From Clostridia bacterium (GTDB taxonomy: Bacteria > Bacillota > Clostridia > Christensenellales > Borkfalkiaceae), in the NCBI GenBank assembly GCA_017463425.1, contig JAFTPE010000025.1:1-64000 (forward strand): a stretch of DNA of 64,000 bases. The letters run 5' to 3'. Every line of letters begins with the position of its first letter. The stretch's first letter is position 1. Below the pieces are notes generated by a model that ran no database searches, was not told the DNA's origin, and worked only from the letters and a program-made list of their open reading frames with translations. The translations under genes and the position numbers were made by a program. Positions 27,666-37,116 of the stretch are shown here, piece after piece.

Positions 27666-27743
27666 ATGGCAACGTTATTGGCTATTTTAAAAGCGTCCCT
27701 TTGGGCTGTCAGCGTAGCGGGGATTGGTCGTTTTTTCTTGTAA
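27666..27743 (+). CDS. 25-aa hydrophobic peptide under XRE control
   Basis: ATG at 27666 follows an almost ideal site (AAGGAGG at 27650-27656). The 25-residue product starts MATLLAILKASLW and ends GIGRFFL, with one Lys and one Arg in an otherwise apolar helix long enough to enter a membrane. It has its own strong promoter with an operator in the spacer and its own terminator at 27767-27801. I recognise no family. Possible roles are a membrane-acting type I-like toxin, a signalling or lytic micropeptide, or a small regulatory membrane peptide. There is no Cys or thiolactone motif, so an AgrD-like autoinducer is unlikely. That it is a gene is well supported; its function is not. Confidence 0.7.
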   Translation: MATLLAILKASLWAVSVAGIGRFFL

Positions 27744-27766
27744 TAAAAACGTTTTAGGAAATTGCG

Positions 27767-27801
27767 GTATGGGGAGAAAAGGTTCTCCTCATACTTTTTT
27801 T
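27767..27801 (+). terminator. terminator of the hydrophobic-peptide gene
   Basis: GTATGGGGAGAA/TTCTCCTCATAC (12 bp, one G-U) with a 4-base loop and seven T. Confidence 0.9.
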
Positions 27802-27909
27802 GTTTGTATGAAAGATAATGAAATGAGAATACTATAATAAAAAAGGGATAGACAGGTATGCGTTGAAAATTCGATATGCCTACCATGTACGAGGTGAAAG
27901 GAGGGGGAA

Positions 27910-28266
27910 ATGCTGAATAGAGAGGAAAGTGAAGTAATGAACGCAGTCTTTGCGCTTTCTCACGAAAAAGGCGTGTGTTTGGTTTCCCCTACGGAGTTGT
28001 TGTCCGTACTGCCTGCAAGAAAGAAATACACCGAAGAGCAGTTGGAAAAAATTCTTGACGCATTGGCTTTGGATAATTATTTTGAATTACTCTCGTCGGA
28101 AAGAAAGGGGGAAAAAATGTACGTGATTTCGCTTCGTTCTAACGGGTACGCATACAAGCGTTGTTCGTTGCAACAAAAACGGGATTTGGCAATGAAATTG
28201 GGCTGGGCGATTGCCTCGGCGGTTATCGCCTTTATCGTCGGTTGGATTTTAAAATGGATATTTTAA
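27910..28266 (+). CDS. hypothetical protein: winged-helix-like N-terminus with C-terminal membrane anchor
   Basis: The product is 118 aa. Residues 1-75 are predicted helix-rich with SPTELLSVLPARKKYTEEQL then LDALALDNYFELLSSERKG and a beta hairpin, compatible with a winged helix. Residues 95-118 form one membrane helix (LGWAIASAVIAFIVGWILKW). I do not recognise a named family, though this layout is seen in clostridial hypotheticals. GAAAGGAGGGGG precedes the start. A repeat-type stretch (27852-27899) forms its leader. It precedes uvrB but the latter has its own promoter. Confidence 0.7.
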   Translation: MLNREESEVMNAVFALSHEKGVCLVSPTELLSVLPARKKYTEEQLEKILDALALDNYFELLSSERKGEKMYVISLRSNGYAYKRCSLQQKRDLAMKLGWAIASAVIAFIVGWILKWIF

Positions 28267-28285
28267 AAAAGTTTGTTTTATACGG

Positions 28286-28328
28286 TTTACTTTTTTATGA
28301 GATTGTGGTATAATGTAAACAAATGTTT
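28286..28328 (+). promoter_or_regulatory. uvrB promoter with LexA-box-like repeat
   Basis: TTTACT (28286-28291), 17 bp, TATAAT (28309-28314). Over the expected transcription start lies AAAC-AAAT-GTTT (28317-28328), an inverted repeat like the Bacillota LexA box (GAAC-N4-GTTC) with one changed base per half. LexA control of uvrB is known in Bacillus; here it is an inference. Confidence 0.55.
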
Positions 28329-28359
28329 GTTGTTAAAGTAAAGAAAAATCGGAGAGGGT

Positions 28360-30321
28360 ATGGATTTTAAATTACATTCGCCGTTTGCGCCGACGGGAGA
28401 TCAACCGCAAGCGATTGAAAAATTAACGGAAGGGATTTTAGACGGGATTCGTACGCAGGTGCTTGTAGGGGTAACGGGTAGCGGCAAGACGTTTACGATG
28501 GCAAACGTCATTAAAAATATCAACCGCCCGACGCTGGTGATTGCGCACAATAAGACGCTCGCGGCGCAACTTTGCAACGAGTTCCGCGAATTTTTTCCTG
28601 AAAATCGAGTGGAATATTTCGTATCGTATTACGATTATTATCAACCCGAGAGTTATATTCCCTCGACGGATACGTATATCGAAAAAGATTTGAGTATGAA
28701 CGACGAAATCGATAAATTGCGCAACAGCGCAACGGGGTCGTTGATGGAGAGAAAGGACGTATTGGTCGTGGCGTCCGTGTCCTGTATCTACGGGCTGGGC
28801 GCGCCCGAAGAATATTTTCGTTTGTCTTTGTCGTTGCGCCCGGGTATGGAATGGGAGCGCAACGAATTGATGCGGAAATTGATCGAATTGCAATACGCGC
28901 GCAACGATATGGATTTTAAACGTTCGACTTTCCGTGTGCGCGGCGACGCGTTGGAAATTTTTCCCGCGTCCAATTCCGAAGTGGCGATTCGTTTGGAATT
29001 TTGGGGCGACGAAATCGAAAAAATTTACGAAGTAGAGGCGTTGACGGGGAACAAAGTCAACGAACTTTCTCACGTTGCGATATTTCCTGCCAGCCAATAC
29101 GCCGTCGGTACGGAGAAGTTGCGTAGCGCGTTGTCTATGATAGAAGAAGATTTGAAAGGCGAGGTGCGCGCCTTTGAGGACGAGGGAAAAATTTTAGAGG
29201 CGCAACGATTGAAACAGCGTACCGAACACGATTTGGAAATGATGCGAGAAATCGGGTATTGCAGCGGCATAGAAAATTACAGCCGTTATTTTGACGGACG
29301 ACAACCAGGCGAGCCGTCGTTTACTCTGCTCGATTATTTCCCTTCGGGGGAATTTTTGGTGTTTATCGACGAGAGTCATATGACCATTCCGCAAATCCGC
29401 GCAATGTACCACGGGGATTTATCCAGAAAGAAAAACCTTGTGGATTATGGGTTTCGTATGCAAGCGGCGTATGACAACCGCCCTTTAAAATTTGACGAAT
29501 TTGACGCGCGCGTGCCGCAGCTCGTTTGTGTGTCCGCAACCCCTGCGCCGTACGAATTGGAACAGGCAGGGCAAAAGGTGGAACAACTGATTCGCCCTAC
29601 GGGATTGCTCGATCCCGAAATTACGGTAAAACCGACGAAAGGGCAGATAGACGATTTGCTGTCGGAAATCCATAACGTCGTAAAGGACGGGGGCAGGGTT
29701 TTGATTACCACGCTTACCAAGCGTATGGCAGAGGAATTGACGGACTTTTTAAAAGAACATTCGATTAAAGTAAAATATATGCATAGCGACATAGATACGT
29801 TAGAGCGTATCGATATCGTCAACGGGTTGCGTTTGGGTGAATTTGACGTACTTTGCGGTATCAATCTTTTACGCGAGGGGTTGGATTTGCCCGAGGTGAA
29901 GTTGGTGTCGATTTTAGATGCGGACAAAGAGGGGTTTTTACGCAGCGATACGGCGTTGATTCAAACGATTGGACGCGCGGCGCGAAACAGCGAGGGACGC
30001 GTCGTGATGTATGCCGACGTGATAACGGACAGTATGAAACGGGCAATCGGAGAAACGAACCGTCGTCGAAGCGTGCAGGACAAATATAACAAAGAACACG
30101 GTATCGTGCCGAAAACGATTATAAAAGAAGTGAAATCCACGCTGAATATCACGAAGAAAAAGACGGATGACGATATTAAGATGCAGGATATTCCCGACGA
30201 GATAGAAAAATTGAAAGCGTTGATGAAAGTGGCGAGTGGACAACTTGATTTTGAACGCGCGATAGAAATCCGTGAAAAGATTGCCGAGTTGAAAATGAAA
30301 TTGAGAAAAGCAGGCAAGTAG
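28360..30321 (+). CDS. uvrB: excinuclease ABC subunit B
   Basis: The product is 653 aa, normal for UvrB. A helicase-like damage-verification subunit of nucleotide excision repair. Marks: [16 protein letters not shown] (Walker A), the beta-hairpin region [39 protein letters not shown] (motif II), [12 protein letters not shown] and QTIGRAARN (motifs V and VI; the first begins LCGINLL), and a C-terminal UVR domain ([19 protein letters not shown]) that contacts UvrC and UvrA. GGAGAGGG precedes the start. Confidence 0.97.
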   Translation: MDFKLHSPFAPTGDQPQAIEKLTEGILDGIRTQVLVGVTGSGKTFTMANVIKNINRPTLVIAHNKTLAAQLCNEFREFFPENRVEYFVSYYDYYQPESYIPSTDTYIEKDLSMNDEIDKLRNSATGSLMERKDVLVVASVSCIYGLGAPEEYFRLSLSLRPGMEWERNELMRKLIELQYARNDMDFKRSTFRVRGDALEIFPASNSEVAIRLEFWGDEIEKIYEVEALTGNKVNELSHVAIFPASQYAVGTEKLRSALSMIEEDLKGEVRAFEDEGKILEAQRLKQRTEHDLEMMREIGYCSGIENYSRYFDGRQPGEPSFTLLDYFPSGEFLVFIDESHMTIPQIRAMYHGDLSRKKNLVDYGFRMQAAYDNRPLKFDEFDARVPQLVCVSATPAPYELEQAGQKVEQLIRPTGLLDPEITVKPTKGQIDDLLSEIHNVVKDGGRVLITTLTKRMAEELTDFLKEHSIKVKYMHSDIDTLERIDIVNGLRLGEFDVLCGINLLREGLDLPEVKLVSILDADKEGFLRSDTALIQTIGRAARNSEGRVVMYADVITDSMKRAIGETNRRRSVQDKYNKEHGIVPKTIIKEVKSTLNITKKKTDDDIKMQDIPDEIEKLKALMKVASGQLDFERAIEIREKIAELKMKLRKAGK

Positions 30322-30376
30322 AACAGATTGCAATTATCAAAACGACCTACCCAGGTATGAGATGAAAGGTGATAAT

Positions 30377-33193
30377 ATGAAAGAAGAAATCGTAGTAAAA
30401 GGCGCAAAAGAAAACAATTTAAAAAACGTAGACGTACGTATTCCGAGAAACAAACTCACCGTGTTTACGGGCTTGTCAGGTAGCGGAAAATCGACTTTGG
30501 CGTTCGACACCATTTTTGCTGAGGGGCAAAGACGGTACGTAGAGAGTTTGTCGTCGTACGCCCGCCAATTTTTGGGACAGATGGAAAAACCTGACGTGGA
30601 GAGCATTGACGGCTTGTCGCCTGCAATTTCTATCGACCAAAAAACGACTTCGCGCAACCCTCGTTCCACGGTGGGAACGGTTACGGAAATTTACGATTAT
30701 TTCCGTCTTTTGTTCGCGCGGATAGGCGTACCGCATTGTCCGAAATGCGGGAAGGAAATCCGTCGGCAAACGGTGGACGAAATTTGCGACAGAGTTATGG
30801 AGATGCCCGAGGGCAGTAAAATCCTCGTGAATGCGCCTGTTGTTCGCGGTAGAAAAGGGGAATACGTGAAAGAATTGGCAGCGTTTAAAAAGAGCGGCTT
30901 TGGTCGAGTGAAAATTGACGGAATCGTTTACGATTTGCAAGAGGAAATCAAACTCGAAAAAAATATCAAACACAATATTTCCGTGGTCGTGGACAGATTG
31001 GTGGTGAAACCCACCGTACAAAAACGTTTGACGGACAGTCTTGAAACGGCGTTGAAATTGGCGGAGGGTTTGGTCGTAATCGATTGCGAGGGCGACGAAG
31101 ACTTGTATTCGGTCAATTACGCTTGTCCTGATTGCGGCGTGTCGTTGGAAGAAATCGAACCGAGAATGTTTTCCTTTAACACGGTGTACGGGGCTTGTCC
31201 CTCTTGTTCGGGGCTTGGGTTTAAACAATTCGTCGATCCCGATTTGATATGTCCCGACAAAACGAAAACGTTGCGCGAGGGCGCAATGAGGGTTACGGGT
31301 TGGAATTTAGGCTCGAATTCGATGGCACTTATGGAATTGTCCGCGCTTTCAAAAGCCTACGGATTTTCGTTGGACGTACCCGTGAAAGATTTGCCTGAAC
31401 ATATCTATCAAATTTTGATGTACGGAAGCGACCAAAAAGTGGATATGGCGTACCAGACCCGCTCGTTTTCGGGGAGTTTTAAAAAGACTTGGGAGGGCTA
31501 CGTCAACAATTTGCAACGCCGGTACGGCACGTCCACTTCGGACGGGGTAAAGAGCGATATCGAACGGTTGATGCGCAACGCGCCCTGCGACGCTTGCCAC
31601 GGACAGCGTTTAAAAAAAGAGGCGTTGTCCGTGTACGTGGGCGGTAAAAATATTTGGGATTTGTGTGAAATGTCCGTAGATAAATTATGCGATTTTATGG
31701 ACGAATTGATGGTAAATTTGACAAAGACCGAACATCTTATTGCGGACGCAATTATCAAAGAAATCAACAATCGTTTGGGTTTTCTGCGAAACGTAGGGCT
31801 CAATTATCTAACGTTGACGCGGACGGCGGTAACGTTGTCTGGGGGGGAGAGTCAACGTATCCGTCTTGCCACGCAAATCGGCAGCGCGCTGACGGGCGTT
31901 TTGTATATTTTGGACGAGCCGAGTATTGGTTTGCATCAACGCGATAATGAAAAATTGCTGAATTCCTTAAAAGGTTTGCGGGATTTGGGCAATACGCTTA
32001 TCGTGGTTGAACACGACGAAGATACAATGAAAGCGGCGGATTATATCGTCGATATCGGTCCGAACGCAGGCGTACACGGCGGTGAAGTGGTGGCTTGCGG
32101 CGACCAAAACGCGATTATGAACGAGCCTCGTTCGATTACAGGCGATTATCTTGCAGGACGGCGAAAGATTGAAACGCCGCTCGTCCGAGCAACACCGTCG
32201 GACAAATGGCTGAAATTGTACGGCTGTCAACAAAACAATTTGAAAAATATCGACGTGCGTGTTCCCGTGGGGTTGATTACGGCAGTAACGGGGGTTTCGG
32301 GCAGCGGAAAATCGAGTTTCGTCAACGAAATCGTCTATCCCTTGCTTGCCAATACCCATAACGGCGCGAAACACGCCCAAGGAAAATACGAGCGCGCAGA
32401 GGGCGTAGAGTATTTTGATAAAGTAATTGCAATCGACCAATCGCCTATAGGTAGAACGCCAAGGAGCAATCCTGCGACGTATACGGGCGTATTCAACGCC
32501 ATTCGAGATTTGTTTGCTATGACCCCCGACGCGAAAGAACGAGGCTATAAAGCAGGGCGGTTTTCGTTCAATATTTCTGGCGGTAGATGCGAACATTGTT
32601 TCGGGGACGGGATTATTAAAATTGAAATGCATTTCTTACCCGATATTTTCGTGCCTTGCGAAATTTGCGCGGGGAAACGGTATAATAGAGAAACCTTGGA
32701 AGTGAAATACAAGGGTAAGAGCATTTCCGACGTATTGGAAATGACCGTTGAGGAGGCGTGTGAATTTTTTGCGCCCGTACCTGCGATTTATAACAAGATA
32801 AAAACGTTGAACGACGTCGGACTTGGATATATCAAATTGGGTCAAAGTTCCACTACGCTATCGGGTGGTGAAGCGCAACGAGTCAAACTCGCCACCGAAT
32901 TGGCAAAACGTTCGACGGGAAAAACAATGTATATTTTAGACGAGCCGACAACGGGATTGCATAGCTACGACGTGGACAAGCTGATTAAGATTTTGTTGCA
33001 ACTGAGAAGCGGTGGCAATACGGTGTTGGTTATCGAACACAATTTGGACGTTATCAAAACGGCGGATTACGTGATAGACCTCGGTCCTGAAGGCGGGAAC
33101 GGCGGCGGAGAAATCGTCTGTGAAGGTTCGCCTGAAGAAGTGGCGAACGTATCCCAAAGTTATACGGGACAATTTTTGAAAAAAGTATTGTAA
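30377..33193 (+). CDS. uvrA: excinuclease ABC subunit A
   Basis: The product is 938 aa, the usual size. Damage-sensing ABC ATPase dimer. It has two ATPase modules (GLSGSGKSTLAFDTI near residue 30 and GVSGSGKSSFVNEIV near 640), two signature motifs (TLSGGESQRIRLATQIG and TLSGGEAQRVKLATELAKR) and zinc fingers CPDCGVSLEEIEPRMFSF / CPSCSGLG and CEHCFGDG / CEICAGKRY. ATG 30377 is used because AAAGG lies at 30365-30369. It is 55 bp after uvrB, with a variant of the CAGGTATG repeat in the gap. Confidence 0.97.
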   Translation: MKEEIVVKGAKENNLKNVDVRIPRNKLTVFTGLSGSGKSTLAFDTIFAEGQRRYVESLSSYARQFLGQMEKPDVESIDGLSPAISIDQKTTSRNPRSTVGTVTEIYDYFRLLFARIGVPHCPKCGKEIRRQTVDEICDRVMEMPEGSKILVNAPVVRGRKGEYVKELAAFKKSGFGRVKIDGIVYDLQEEIKLEKNIKHNISVVVDRLVVKPTVQKRLTDSLETALKLAEGLVVIDCEGDEDLYSVNYACPDCGVSLEEIEPRMFSFNTVYGACPSCSGLGFKQFVDPDLICPDKTKTLREGAMRVTGWNLGSNSMALMELSALSKAYGFSLDVPVKDLPEHIYQILMYGSDQKVDMAYQTRSFSGSFKKTWEGYVNNLQRRYGTSTSDGVKSDIERLMRNAPCDACHGQRLKKEALSVYVGGKNIWDLCEMSVDKLCDFMDELMVNLTKTEHLIADAIIKEINNRLGFLRNVGLNYLTLTRTAVTLSGGESQRIRLATQIGSALTGVLYILDEPSIGLHQRDNEKLLNSLKGLRDLGNTLIVVEHDEDTMKAADYIVDIGPNAGVHGGEVVACGDQNAIMNEPRSITGDYLAGRRKIETPLVRATPSDKWLKLYGCQQNNLKNIDVRVPVGLITAVTGVSGSGKSSFVNEIVYPLLANTHNGAKHAQGKYERAEGVEYFDKVIAIDQSPIGRTPRSNPATYTGVFNAIRDLFAMTPDAKERGYKAGRFSFNISGGRCEHCFGDGIIKIEMHFLPDIFVPCEICAGKRYNRETLEVKYKGKSISDVLEMTVEEACEFFAPVPAIYNKIKTLNDVGLGYIKLGQSSTTLSGGEAQRVKLATELAKRSTGKTMYILDEPTTGLHSYDVDKLIKILLQLRSGGNTVLVIEHNLDVIKTADYVIDLGPEGGNGGGEIVCEGSPEEVANVSQSYTGQFLKKVL

Positions 33194-33200
33194 AAAAGGA

Positions 33201-33229
33201 AAAGGTCGTTTTTAGCAACGACCTTTTTT
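33201..33229 (+). terminator. terminator of uvrBA
   Basis: GGTCGTT/AACGACC with a 6-base loop and six T (33224-33229). Confidence 0.85.
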
Positions 33230-33243
33230 GGTGCAACATATCA

Positions 33244-35358
33244 TTATATCAATGCATTTGCCTTTCGATAGGTGGGTAATTTTATTGTCAATTCGTAATC
33301 GAGTTGACGGAGTTTCCATTTCAACCCTTTTTCGTCGGTGGTATATTCCATACTTGCCTCCCAACCCAGCCTCGAATCCGCGCGAACGAGGGGCAGCGTA
33401 TCCAACACGTTTTCTTTCTCGTTTAAAAGTAAGGTTTCTATCTCTTGAATGATTTTTTCCGCTTGGGTTTTGTCGCCTGCAATACTCAAACGCTGTTTTA
33501 AAATGTAATGCTTTTTCACGTTCAGTACCGTGCGACAACAATTACGCATAAATTTTGCAAGGTTTATCAATTTCAACAATGCGTTGTTGGGGGATTGCGC
33601 GCTTTCCAATACCGCAATGCCCTCACCAAACAGCGTTTCCATTTTGGAAATGGATTGAATTTCATCGAAAATTCTTACGCCAGGCAAAGAATTCTTTCCG
33701 TCCGAATCGGGGGTGTAAATACCGAAATAAATACCGTTTCCAAACATTGCGTGAGGCGAGGACGGCATTTTGCCCTGCTGAGGAATAGTCGCAGGCAAGC
33801 CTTCCATTACGCCCGACCATAATGGATAGGCAGGACCGATACGGAATCCGCCGTACATGTCTTCATTACAAGGTACGTAATGCGCAATCGCCTCGCTAAA
33901 CAATGTCATACCCCTTTCGGCAACGTCGGCGTGTTTGCCATATTCTCGTTGTAACAATTTTTTTAAAGTGGTTTCCAACGGCTCGACTTGCGTAAAAAAC
34001 GCCTGTTTTTCCAATTCCGAAATGATAGAGGGGTGGAAACCGTAATGGATACATTCCAACAAGCCTGCTAAATTCCATTCTTCGTGGGCTTGGCGCATAC
34101 GCTGATACCGCTCAATCCAGCGCTGGGGCATAGGTTCGTAAGGAATCACGCCGAAATCCCAGGTCCGCCCTGCGGTTTGACTGTTTGCTATCAGTTTTAT
34201 GCCACGTTTTTTGGCGGCGAGTGCCTCGCTAGAAAAATATTCGCCTGGTCCTATAAACGCCAACGAATAATCCCAAACGTTTTGAACGGAATTGCCCATT
34301 TTGTATTGGTGGAACATATCCCACGTGGTCATAAGGGAAATACCTTTCGGCAAGGCTTCAATCAAGCGAATCCGTTCTTCTTTGGGGGCAAAGCCCCAAT
34401 TATAAGTACAGAAAATTACTTCCGCGTCGGGGCGTTTTTTCCAAATGGCCTTCGCTACCATCTCCGTCCAAGCGGGATAATCGTTGCAGGGCCACCAACC
34501 AGGACTGGTTTTGCCCGTAGGGATATTGTCTTTAAAATTTGCCGTGAATGGCGTTTTGCCAACGGCAGGGTCGCGACTGGCGAATTGATTCGCTTCGCCC
34601 AAAAGGGTAACGCCTTTTAGTTTCGGACATACGTCGAACAATTCGCCGTACAGCGCGTCGTAAAATTCCTGCGCGTCCTCGTCGTCGGGATGTTTGTTAT
34701 GCGGAGCGTATAACTGTACGTATACATCTACGCCGTATTTCGCCGCGCGTTCAGATATCAAGCGGATATCGATAGATTGCCCACGATTATCGGTGTATGC
34801 GTCTTGCAACCACAAATCAATCGCGTCGTAACCGTTGCGCGCTATCCACGAAAACGCCTCGTCGGGATATTCATACATACCGAAAGGGGATTGCGTGATT
34901 CGGGGTGAAAACAGAGCTTTTCTTTCCACTTTGCCCGTTTTGACAAAAGGAGCTTTTCGCAGATTCATCAAATCTTCAAGATAATATATGCCTTGCGCCA
35001 CGCCGCGAGTGTCGTGTCCCTCAATCGTGATGCCGTCTTGATTTGTCGTGATTCGATATCCCATATATCCCTCCGCTTCGCCTAGATTAGAGCCAAGACA
35101 AAGCGTAACGTTTGCTGCGTTTTCATTGGGGGCTTTTGCGAACATTGCCGAAACGTCCATAGAAACGAACAGATAGGAAACGAGGTCTTTTGCCGCTGTT
35201 AAAATTACTTCGTCATCTGTATCTAAAAGAACGATATTCGTTCCGTTTTTGAAAACAAATTCGTCGTGCGCAGCCATTAAAGTCCAATCTCGTACGCCTT
35301 TTTTATGTACACACAGTAAGTCTGTTTTAAAATCGTAATTTTTTTCGGTTTTCAACAT
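33244..35358 (-). CDS. glycoside hydrolase-like protein with GH20-type N-terminal domain
   Basis: The product is 704 aa with no signal peptide, hence cytoplasmic. About residues 1-135 look like the zincin-like domain preceding GH20 and GH67 barrels, with the characteristic ITIEGHDTRGVAQGIYYLED. The next 350 residues fit a TIM barrel (WIARNGYDAIDLWLQD, GVDVYVQLYAPHNKH, VTLLGEANQFA, AEVIFCTYNWGFAP, GISLMTTWDMFHQY). The catalytic GH20 Asp-Glu pair was not clearly found, so hexosaminidase activity is not claimed; an alpha-glucuronidase-like activity is an alternative. It is 3 bp after a creatininase-like gene and divergent from an AraC regulator, suggesting a small sugar-derivative catabolic unit. 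Confidence 0.65.
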   Translation of the reverse strand: MLKTEKNYDFKTDLLCVHKKGVRDWTLMAAHDEFVFKNGTNIVLLDTDDEVILTAAKDLVSYLFVSMDVSAMFAKAPNENAANVTLCLGSNLGEAEGYMGYRITTNQDGITIEGHDTRGVAQGIYYLEDLMNLRKAPFVKTGKVERKALFSPRITQSPFGMYEYPDEAFSWIARNGYDAIDLWLQDAYTDNRGQSIDIRLISERAAKYGVDVYVQLYAPHNKHPDDEDAQEFYDALYGELFDVCPKLKGVTLLGEANQFASRDPAVGKTPFTANFKDNIPTGKTSPGWWPCNDYPAWTEMVAKAIWKKRPDAEVIFCTYNWGFAPKEERIRLIEALPKGISLMTTWDMFHQYKMGNSVQNVWDYSLAFIGPGEYFSSEALAAKKRGIKLIANSQTAGRTWDFGVIPYEPMPQRWIERYQRMRQAHEEWNLAGLLECIHYGFHPSIISELEKQAFFTQVEPLETTLKKLLQREYGKHADVAERGMTLFSEAIAHYVPCNEDMYGGFRIGPAYPLWSGVMEGLPATIPQQGKMPSSPHAMFGNGIYFGIYTPDSDGKNSLPGVRIFDEIQSISKMETLFGEGIAVLESAQSPNNALLKLINLAKFMRNCCRTVLNVKKHYILKQRLSIAGDKTQAEKIIQEIETLLLNEKENVLDTLPLVRADSRLGWEASMEYTTDEKGLKWKLRQLDYELTIKLPTYRKANALI

Positions 35359-35361
35359 AAT

Positions 35362-36105
35362 TTACCCCTGAATAGATTCAATAATATCGTTGACGGTGAT
35401 TTCCACCATTTCTTCTCCCAATTCGACGTTGAAATCTTTCGCTGTTTCCGCAAACCAATCGTCGGAATCGTTTAAACGTTCGATTTTAATCGTGCCAGGG
35501 CAGAGAGCTTCTAACATAGAACATTCGTAAATGCCTGCATGATCGCCGTGGCCTTTGGAATTTTTCGTATACGGTACGCGTACGACGCGAATTTTGTTCC
35601 AAGGACTGTCGGATTCTTTCAGGTTTTCGTAAAATGTTTTGTTTTCACGTTTTCCCCACCAACCATAACCGCCTTTTTCTTCGAGTTGTTCCATAATCAA
35701 TTTTTTTGCTGCTTTCATACACGCCAACGTCATAGGCATATAATCTTCCGTTTGATGCGCGATAACCAGATGGATATTTTTATCAAATCCACTTAAAAAC
35801 AGCGATTTTAAAATGCAGTACATATATTGTTCAAACGTGTCGCAATCCACTTGTACGCTGTTCTTTTCAGGACCTGCCACAGCATAGCTTGCCACGCCGT
35901 ACCAAACGGGCGGATATACAACCGCGTCTATTTTTTGCGCGACCCGTTCGCAAATCCCTTGCGCCACCAGCGTATCACAACCGTAAGGACAATGCGTACT
36001 GTGATATTCCATTGTTCCGATGGGAATTAACAAAGGCCAACCTTCTTTTTTTGCGCGTTCCGCCTCTAAGGGATAACCGTATGCCATTTGAAAACTGTTG
36101 CTCAT
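35362..36105 (-). CDS. creatininase family protein
   Basis: The product is 247 aa. The metal-site pattern LIPIGTMEYHSTHCPYGCDT (Glu, His, Asp) and the later NSKGHGDHAGIYECSMLEAL (His, Glu) match the creatininase/amidohydrolase family, which opens cyclic amides or formamides with two metals. True creatininase activity is not implied. First gene of a two-gene operon with the glycoside-hydrolase-like protein. AAAGGAG precedes the start; promoter TTTACA-17-TATAAT on the minus strand (36188-36160). Confidence 0.8.
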   Translation of the reverse strand: MSNSFQMAYGYPLEAERAKKEGWPLLIPIGTMEYHSTHCPYGCDTLVAQGICERVAQKIDAVVYPPVWYGVASYAVAGPEKNSVQVDCDTFEQYMYCILKSLFLSGFDKNIHLVIAHQTEDYMPMTLACMKAAKKLIMEQLEEKGGYGWWGKRENKTFYENLKESDSPWNKIRVVRVPYTKNSKGHGDHAGIYECSMLEALCPGTIKIERLNDSDDWFAETAKDFNVELGEEMVEITVNDIIESIQG

Positions 36106-36148
36106 AAAATTTTTTCTCCTTTACACCGAAGAAATCGGCTTTTTATAT

Positions 36149-36201
36149 TTGACATTTTTATTATACATCTGTTATACTGTTTTGTAAATAGCGTTTTACA
36201 A
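36149..36201. promoter_or_regulatory. overlapping divergent promoters with candidate AraC-type operator
   Basis: Rightward: TTGACA (36149-36154), 18 bp, TATACT (36173-36178) for the AraC gene. Leftward: TTTACA (36188-36183), 17 bp, TATAAT (36165-36160) for the creatininase operon. TTGTAAA (36182-36188) and TTTACAA (36195-36201) form a perfect inverted repeat covering the leftward -35, a likely regulator site. Confidence 0.65.
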
Positions 36202-36244
36202 CGAAAAGCTGTCTAAAATTAGCGTTTTTTTATACAGGAGAGCT

Positions 36245-37075
36245 ATGAAATATTTACAGGATATTTATTTTTCCAATCTCAACGCCGTATATAATTTTGG
36301 AGGGTATTTTTCCATTTCCGAAACGGACGATTGGTCGTTTGGACGGAATAGATTTGAACAATGCAAATTCTATTTTATCACGTGCGGAAGTTGTGTGATT
36401 GAGATAGAACGAAAAAAGTATCACGGCAAAGCGGGGGATTGGTTTTTTATTCCCTCGGGGGCAGAACACGCGTATTATAACGAGAAAAACGAACCGTTTA
36501 AAAAATATTGGATGCATTTTGATTTGTATCCGTCGATAGATATTTTTAATGTGCTGAATTTGCCGTACGTAGTTCAGGCGGACAACAAGGGAAATGCGTT
36601 ACGTCTATTTAAAAAGTATGCAAAATTGCGCGGTAGCGATAAATTGACGGATAAATTGGAGGTAAAGGCATGTCTTGTCAATCTGTTGGCGGAATATATA
36701 AAAGCCGCAACTCCCGAGGGGGTGGACGTGATCGATAGAAAAGAGGCGAGATTAAACGATTTGCTAAGATTCATCAATGAAAATTTGGATAAACCGTTAT
36801 CCAACGAAATGTTGGCGGAAAGATATTTTGCGCACCCCAACCATTTTATTCGCGCATTTAAAGAAAAAACGGGGTTGACCCCCGCAAAATATATCAAAGC
36901 GAAACGAATGGAAAACGCAAAACGGTTGTTGGAATCTACCGATTTGTCTATTTTAGAAATTACGGAAAAAATCGGATTGGTTGAATCCACCCATTTTTCC
37001 AAACTATTTAAAGAATATTACAATTTTTCTCCCACGCAATACCGTCGGAATTTTCATAAGGAAATGGGAAAATAA
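36245..37075 (+). CDS. AraC-family transcriptional regulator
   Basis: The product is 276 aa. N-terminal cupin-like sensor (ITCGSCVIEIERKKYHGKAG, then GDWFFIPSGAEHAYYNE) and a C-terminal double HTH (about 175-272) with LSNEMLAERYFAHPNHFIRA, FKEKTGLTPAKYIKAKRMEN and STHFSKLFKEYYNFSPTQYR. The sensor type is common in regulators of sugar use. It is divergent from the hydrolase operon, whose promoter overlaps its own, so it likely activates that operon when a sugar-like ligand is bound. AGGAG precedes the start. Confidence 0.92.
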   Translation: MKYLQDIYFSNLNAVYNFGGYFSISETDDWSFGRNRFEQCKFYFITCGSCVIEIERKKYHGKAGDWFFIPSGAEHAYYNEKNEPFKKYWMHFDLYPSIDIFNVLNLPYVVQADNKGNALRLFKKYAKLRGSDKLTDKLEVKACLVNLLAEYIKAATPEGVDVIDRKEARLNDLLRFINENLDKPLSNEMLAERYFAHPNHFIRAFKEKTGLTPAKYIKAKRMENAKRLLESTDLSILEITEKIGLVESTHFSKLFKEYYNFSPTQYRRNFHKEMGK

Positions 37076-37116
37076 AAAACAGGTCGCAAGAACCAACGCT
37101 TGCGACCTGTTTTTTT
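37074..37116 (+). terminator. terminator of the AraC gene
   Basis: AAACAGGTCGCAAG/CTTGCGACCTGTTT with an 8-base loop and seven T; it overlaps the stop codon of the converging veg gene. Confidence 0.9.

Noticed and set aside
27666..27743. Calling the 25-aa peptide an AgrD-type autoinducer
   Set aside because: No Cys/Ser thiolactone core or charged C-terminal tail, and no AgrB or histidine kinase nearby.
33244..35358. Firm call of beta-N-acetylhexosaminidase
   Set aside because: The N-terminal domain fits GH20-linked folds but the GH20 catalytic Asp-Glu pair was not found, so only a glycoside-hydrolase-like label was kept.
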